64,000 nt of DNA from Parvibaculaceae bacterium PLY_AMNH_Bact1 (GTDB lineage: Bacteria; Pseudomonadota; Alphaproteobacteria; Parvibaculales; Parvibaculaceae), in the NCBI GenBank assembly GCA_032881465.1, contig CP126168.1:434001-498000 (forward strand), given 5' to 3'. This document shows, one piece after another, positions 61,205-64,000 of the stretch (position 1 is its first letter; every line of letters starts with the position of its first letter). The position numbers and the translations under genes are program-made. The notes under the pieces were generated by a model. The model worked only from the letters and a program-made list of their open reading frames with translations. It was not told the origin of the DNA and ran no database searches.

Positions 61205-61711
61205 TTAGCTTGTTTTTAAGTAGCGCCACAGGCCGAGAGCCGCGAGTACCAGAAGGACATGGACGGCTACCGCTGGCGGCAATCCAAAAAAGTAGACAAT
61301 GTCGTTCACGATCGATTCTTTGAACGGCCCGCCCCCAAAGGCGAGGCCTCGCGTCCCCGCAAACGCATTGACCATGGCGGTCAACGTGAAGAACCAGCCA
61401 TTAATGAGCGCCGACCAGAAGAAGACGGCATATTCTTTTTGGCTCAAGCGAATGAACTGTCCGCCAAACGCCAATGCCATGAGCAATAGGCCATGGGTGA
61501 TGGCCTCCATATGCCCCATGCGGAAGCCACGGGAATCGCCGGGAATATCAACTTCGACCTGAATGGGAAGCGGCCAGAGTACAATTTCGCCCAGAAGGTG
61601 AAAGAACCAGGCCCACCCAAACAGGATGCCGATAATGAAGAGGCTCACACCATTGAGAAGCAGAAGGGCTTGCATGCGCGGTAGAATGGCCACGCGATCT
61701 GGCTGTGACAT
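61205..61711 (-). CDS. Four-helix membrane protein, styrene-oxide-isomerase-like, paralogue 2
   Basis: 168 aa from the ATG at 61711; a TTG at 61714 is possible. It has the same four-helix layout with conserved H67 and H73 (FRMGHMEAITHG) and RGLAFGGGPF near residue 125. It is the first of the tandem pair and follows the di-iron hydrolase gene by 9 bases, so all three form one operon. Duplicate copies differ mainly at the C-terminus. Confidence 0.5.
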   Translation of the reverse strand: MSQPDRVAILPRMQALLLLNGVSLFIIGILFGWAWFFHLLGEIVLWPLPIQVEVDIPGDSRGFRMGHMEAITHGLLLMALAFGGQFIRLSQKEYAVFFWSALINGWFFTLTAMVNAFAGTRGLAFGGGPFKESIVNDIVYFFGLPPAVAVHVLLVLAALGLWRYLKTS

Positions 61712-61720
61712 CAACTGTCC

Positions 61721-62635
61721 TTAACTCTGTGGAATGGCGACGGGCTGTGGCTCGTGAAGCCGTGTCGTATCGAGATTGGCGGCACCTTCGGGAGAGGCGT
61801 CAAAAAGCTTTGCCCAATCAAGGCCCCACGTTGGGTCAGGAACCTGTGAGGGGTGATAGCTTGGCCGCCAGATGCGGAACCATTTCGGCAGGATATTTTT
61901 CATGATCCGACCCAGCAACTTCAACATGCGCCACCGGCTTTTGAAGTTTGACCAGAGACCATCTTCCCGGAGCAGGTCGCGATAACCCTGACCCATGCGC
62001 CAGAAAATGTGGCCGGTGGCATAAACCAGGCCCAGCAACCGCCAGAAATAGCTGGCATGGAGATGTTGGAACACATCGAACGTCACATTCTTATGCTCAA
62101 TCTCTTCCACAAAATGCCAGAGGATGAGGGAGGCAACGGCCGGGTCGCTGTCCCCGAATAGATATTCTCGGTCCTCGATCAGCATTTCGCCGATGGCGAG
62201 CGCCATGGACTCAAACCCTTCAGCGTAGGCGAGATTGAACCGCAATGACTTCTTATCGCCGAGGTCTTTGTAGTCTTTGGCAAGACGCGCCTCGATTTTT
62301 GCTGTCGCGGCATAGCCGGCTTCGGTGAGCGTGTCATTGAATTTCTTATGTTGGCGAAAGTGAGTTGCTTCCTGAGCGACATAAAAGTCGAGCTCTTTCT
62401 GCAGCTGAGGATCAGTGATCTTGTCCCGCGCCGCGCGCATGGTCTTGATGAGATAGGGCTCAAGATAAGGCATGGCGAGCGACCCGGAATTCACAATCTG
62501 CGAAAACTCTGGGCTGCCCGGGTTCCAGTGCCCAGCGCGTTCTTTGGGGCTCCGCTGTTCATAGGAAAAGGGAACCCGTCTTACTTCCATACGCTCGCGT
62601 GGCGCGCTGCCACTGTCTATCGACATGTCGGCCAT
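61721..62635 (-). CDS. Metal-dependent hydrolase, PF10118-type
   Basis: A 304-aa protein with ferritin-like di-iron motifs: EATHFRQHKKFN (about residue 95), a Glu in the following helices and EEIEHKNVTFDVF (about 185). This matches the predicted metal-dependent hydrolase family PF10118, whose substrate is unknown. It has the same operon as the two membrane paralogues and diverges from the TetR gene. The 36-bp palindrome lies between their starts. Confidence 0.75.
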   Translation of the reverse strand: MADMSIDSGSAPRERMEVRRVPFSYEQRSPKERAGHWNPGSPEFSQIVNSGSLAMPYLEPYLIKTMRAARDKITDPQLQKELDFYVAQEATHFRQHKKFNDTLTEAGYAATAKIEARLAKDYKDLGDKKSLRFNLAYAEGFESMALAIGEMLIEDREYLFGDSDPAVASLILWHFVEEIEHKNVTFDVFQHLHASYFWRLLGLVYATGHIFWRMGQGYRDLLREDGLWSNFKSRWRMLKLLGRIMKNILPKWFRIWRPSYHPSQVPDPTWGLDWAKLFDASPEGAANLDTTRLHEPQPVAIPQS

Positions 62636-62657
62636 GATGTGCCCCTGGCATTCGAGA

Positions 62658-62693
62658 TTAGAGGAAAAACTCTAATTAGAGTATTTCCTCTAA
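62658..62693. promoter_or_regulatory. Near-perfect 36-bp palindromic TetR operator
   Basis: TTAGAGGAAAAACTCTAATTAGAGTATTTCCTCTAA (cited in parts: arms TTAGAGGAAA and TTTCCTCTAA, core ACTCTAATTAGAGT) has a single mismatched pair. It lies between the divergent TetR and di-iron operon starts. Confidence 0.8.
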
Positions 62694-62745
62694 ATGCGAC
62701 ATTGTCAACCCTGTTTCGACCTCCCCTCATCTGGTATGAGGGAGC

Positions 62746-63396
62746 ATGAGCAATAGAGAGCGGATACTTGAGGAAACAAGGGCCCTAATGAACGAGCATG
62801 GGGCGGGCGCCATTGGCACAACGCAGATTGCAGAGGCACTCAAAATCAGCCCCGGCAACCTCTATTATCACTTCAAAAACAAGGAAGAGATCATCCGGAT
62901 TCTCTTCGATGATGTGGAAAAGGGACTGCGTGATCTCGTGACCGCAGACATAGAAATTCCCATCAGCCCGACACGGTTTGCGGGCTTCTATCTACGCAGC
63001 CTGGACGTGGTCTGGGAGTATCGGTTTTTCTATGGCGGACTACTGCAGATCCTGCGTAACGATGAGGAGCTGGCAGAGCGATACCGCAAAATTCAGGCAG
63101 AAATCGTGGATGCGCTGGAAGGTCTTGCACGGCAGTTCTACAAAGATGGGAACATGGCAAAGCCAAAAGGCCGGAACGGTTTTCGCTCGGTGGGGCTCAA
63201 TACCTGGCTCGTCTGGACCAATTGGATCAGGTACAAGCAAACCATGTCCCCCACCCAACTGGTGACAAGGGAAGATCTTGTTGAAGGCGTCGGGCAGATA
63301 TTTGATGTGCTGACACCTTACCTAAAGCCCGACTTTGAACGCGCCGCCCGGCGGGTGTTGATGCGGGAGCTCAACGCAGGATCACCCCACAGGTGA
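62746..63396 (+). CDS. TetR-family regulator
   Basis: A 216-aa protein with an N-terminal helix-turn-helix (GTTQIAEALKISPGNLYYHFK) and a helical effector domain. It diverges from the di-iron/membrane-isomerase-like operon and most likely binds the 36-bp palindrome. Its end overlaps the ABM monooxygenase end by 15 bases. Confidence 0.85.
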   Translation: MSNRERILEETRALMNEHGAGAIGTTQIAEALKISPGNLYYHFKNKEEIIRILFDDVEKGLRDLVTADIEIPISPTRFAGFYLRSLDVVWEYRFFYGGLLQILRNDEELAERYRKIQAEIVDALEGLARQFYKDGNMAKPKGRNGFRSVGLNTWLVWTNWIRYKQTMSPTQLVTREDLVEGVGQIFDVLTPYLKPDFERAARRVLMRELNAGSPHR

Positions 63397-63684
63397 CGTC
63401 TCGCCCCGCTCGAACTTCACCACATTCATGGACTTGACCGTCAATTTGCCAAGCCCTTCGCCAAAGACGGCCATGTGGGGTGTCGCGAAATGGGCATCAA
63501 GCGCGGCCTGATCTTCCCACTCTTCATAGATGCGAATGCGGGTTGGGTCTTCGAGATCCTGATAAAATGCGTAAGCATGACAGCCAGGTTCCGCGCGGCT
63601 TGCAGTCCCCATGGGGCCAGCAAGCTCTTTTGCAGCGGCAACGCTGCCCTCATCAATCTCGATAATTCCGGTGACAACAAGCAT
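63382..63684 (-). CDS. ABM-domain monooxygenase (antibiotic-biosynthesis type)
   Basis: 100 aa from the ATG at 63684 (GGGAGAGAG upstream). The single ferredoxin-like ABM fold shows AEPGCHAYAFYQDLED, EEWEDQAALDAHFATPHM and ends near a Lys-rich strand. Small cofactor-free monooxygenases of this type oxidise quinol or aromatic compounds. Convergent with TetR and in the same strand as the SDR gene. Confidence 0.75.
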   Translation of the reverse strand: MLVVTGIIEIDEGSVAAAKELAGPMGTASRAEPGCHAYAFYQDLEDPTRIRIYEEWEDQAALDAHFATPHMAVFGEGLGKLTVKSMNVVKFERGETSPVG

Positions 63685-63816
63685 GGCTCTCTCCCTCGGT
63701 GTCAGACATTGCCGCGCCAAGCGCTCGACCTCCCTGTCTGCTCCAAGAACATAGGCACGTGGAGCACGGTTTCAAAGACGGGCACCTGAAGGTAACCGAG
63801 CTTCAGGCGGGAGGTA

Positions 63817-64000
63817 TCAGTCTGCGTCCTGCCTGTTAAACAGAAAACCGTACCGCGTCGGCAGGAGGCGCTGGATCCAATCAACCATGCGGGCATCAAA
63901 ACCAATCAGGATACGCGGCTTGTTCTTTTTAATGCCATTGACGATGGTCTGCGCTGCTTTTTCAGGCGTCGTTTTGGCAAGCTGATCAAACCCATCCTGC
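63817..64000 (-). CDS. Short-chain dehydrogenase (SDR), C-terminal part only
   Basis: The minus frame from the window edge reads 60 residues to a TGA at 63817, with KAAQTIVNGIKKNKPRILIG and a FDARMVDWIQRLLPTRYG ending typical of the C-terminus of SDR oxidoreductases. The N-terminal NAD(P) motif lies outside the window, so cofactor and substrate cannot be assigned. Confidence 0.7.
   Translation of the reverse strand, partial: QDGFDQLAKTTPEKAAQTIVNGIKKNKPRILIGFDARMVDWIQRLLPTRYGFLFNRQDAD

Noticed and set aside
1-64000. CRISPR arrays, tRNA and rRNA genes
   Set aside because: No regularly spaced repeats and no tRNA or rRNA signatures were found on reading both strands.

Overview
The window looks like chromosomal DNA of an alphaproteobacterium, perhaps a marine Parvibaculales/Rhizobiales-type lineage. 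The evidence is gene content (long PATR-type autotransporter, DUF3604 protein, many TetR/alpha-beta hydrolase/monooxygenase genes, SDR and GST genes) and moderately high GC. The lineage is inferred; no rRNA or tRNA gene was seen. The left third is an integrated mobilizable or conjugative element; the rest is chromosome-like with catabolic, metal-resistance and signalling genes.

Region 1 (1-20.2 kb) is the mobile element with a defence island. It holds a partial TraG/VirD4 coupling protein, small membrane and hypothetical proteins, a serine resolvase, a MOBP-type relaxase with a MobC-like partner and a candidate oriT, the antirestriction protein ArdA, and several defence-like genes. These are a SIR2-HerA pair (known as Nezha), a TPR protein paired with an HExxH metallopeptidase (no known assignment), an ankyrin-like protein, and a TIGR04141/DUF6119-like protein. 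Recombination scars are visible: a serine-recombinase C-terminal remnant and a second copy of the traG 5' end at 20.1 kb.

Region 2 (20.4-31 kb). Two truncated, frameshifted regulators (LysR and Crp/Fnr) meet 5' end to 5' end at about 21.19 kb. A 1,450-residue autotransporter follows, then a LuxR-type HTH fused to an alpha/beta hydrolase that lacks its catalytic histidine. Next is what I consider the most interesting item: a TPR-NTPase (STAND/NLR-like) of 889 aa co-transcribed with a 124-aa helical protein. The N-terminus of the first and the C-terminus of the second carry the same RHIM-like Q-[IV]-G-x-x-N motif with identical spacing. This is the architecture expected of a bacterial NLR plus Bell-type effector coupled by amyloid templating. 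An APC permease ends the region.

Region 3 (32-49.4 kb) is metabolism: a DUF1906-SH3-CHAP cell-wall protein, a PpiC-HupE pair, DUF3604, a TetR/DUF1330/GST group, a MarR-controlled AhpD-like/VOC/HXXEE/SSS-symporter operon, and a TetR-controlled pair of FAD aromatic monooxygenases. Clear palindromic operators lie in the divergent MarR and second TetR promoters.

Region 4 (49.4-54.2 kb) is copper resistance: copB-copA (multicopper oxidase) diverging from a Cu P-type ATPase. Two back-to-back promoters have the 19-bp spacer and dyad of MerR/CueR control.

Region 5 (54.3-64 kb) holds a PAS hybrid-free histidine kinase, an alpha/beta hydrolase, an OmpR-type two-component system diverging from a Spy/LTXXQ protein, and tandem duplicated membrane proteins resembling styrene-oxide isomerase. 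It ends with a di-iron hydrolase diverging from a TetR gene across a near-perfect 36-bp palindrome, an ABM monooxygenase and a partial SDR.
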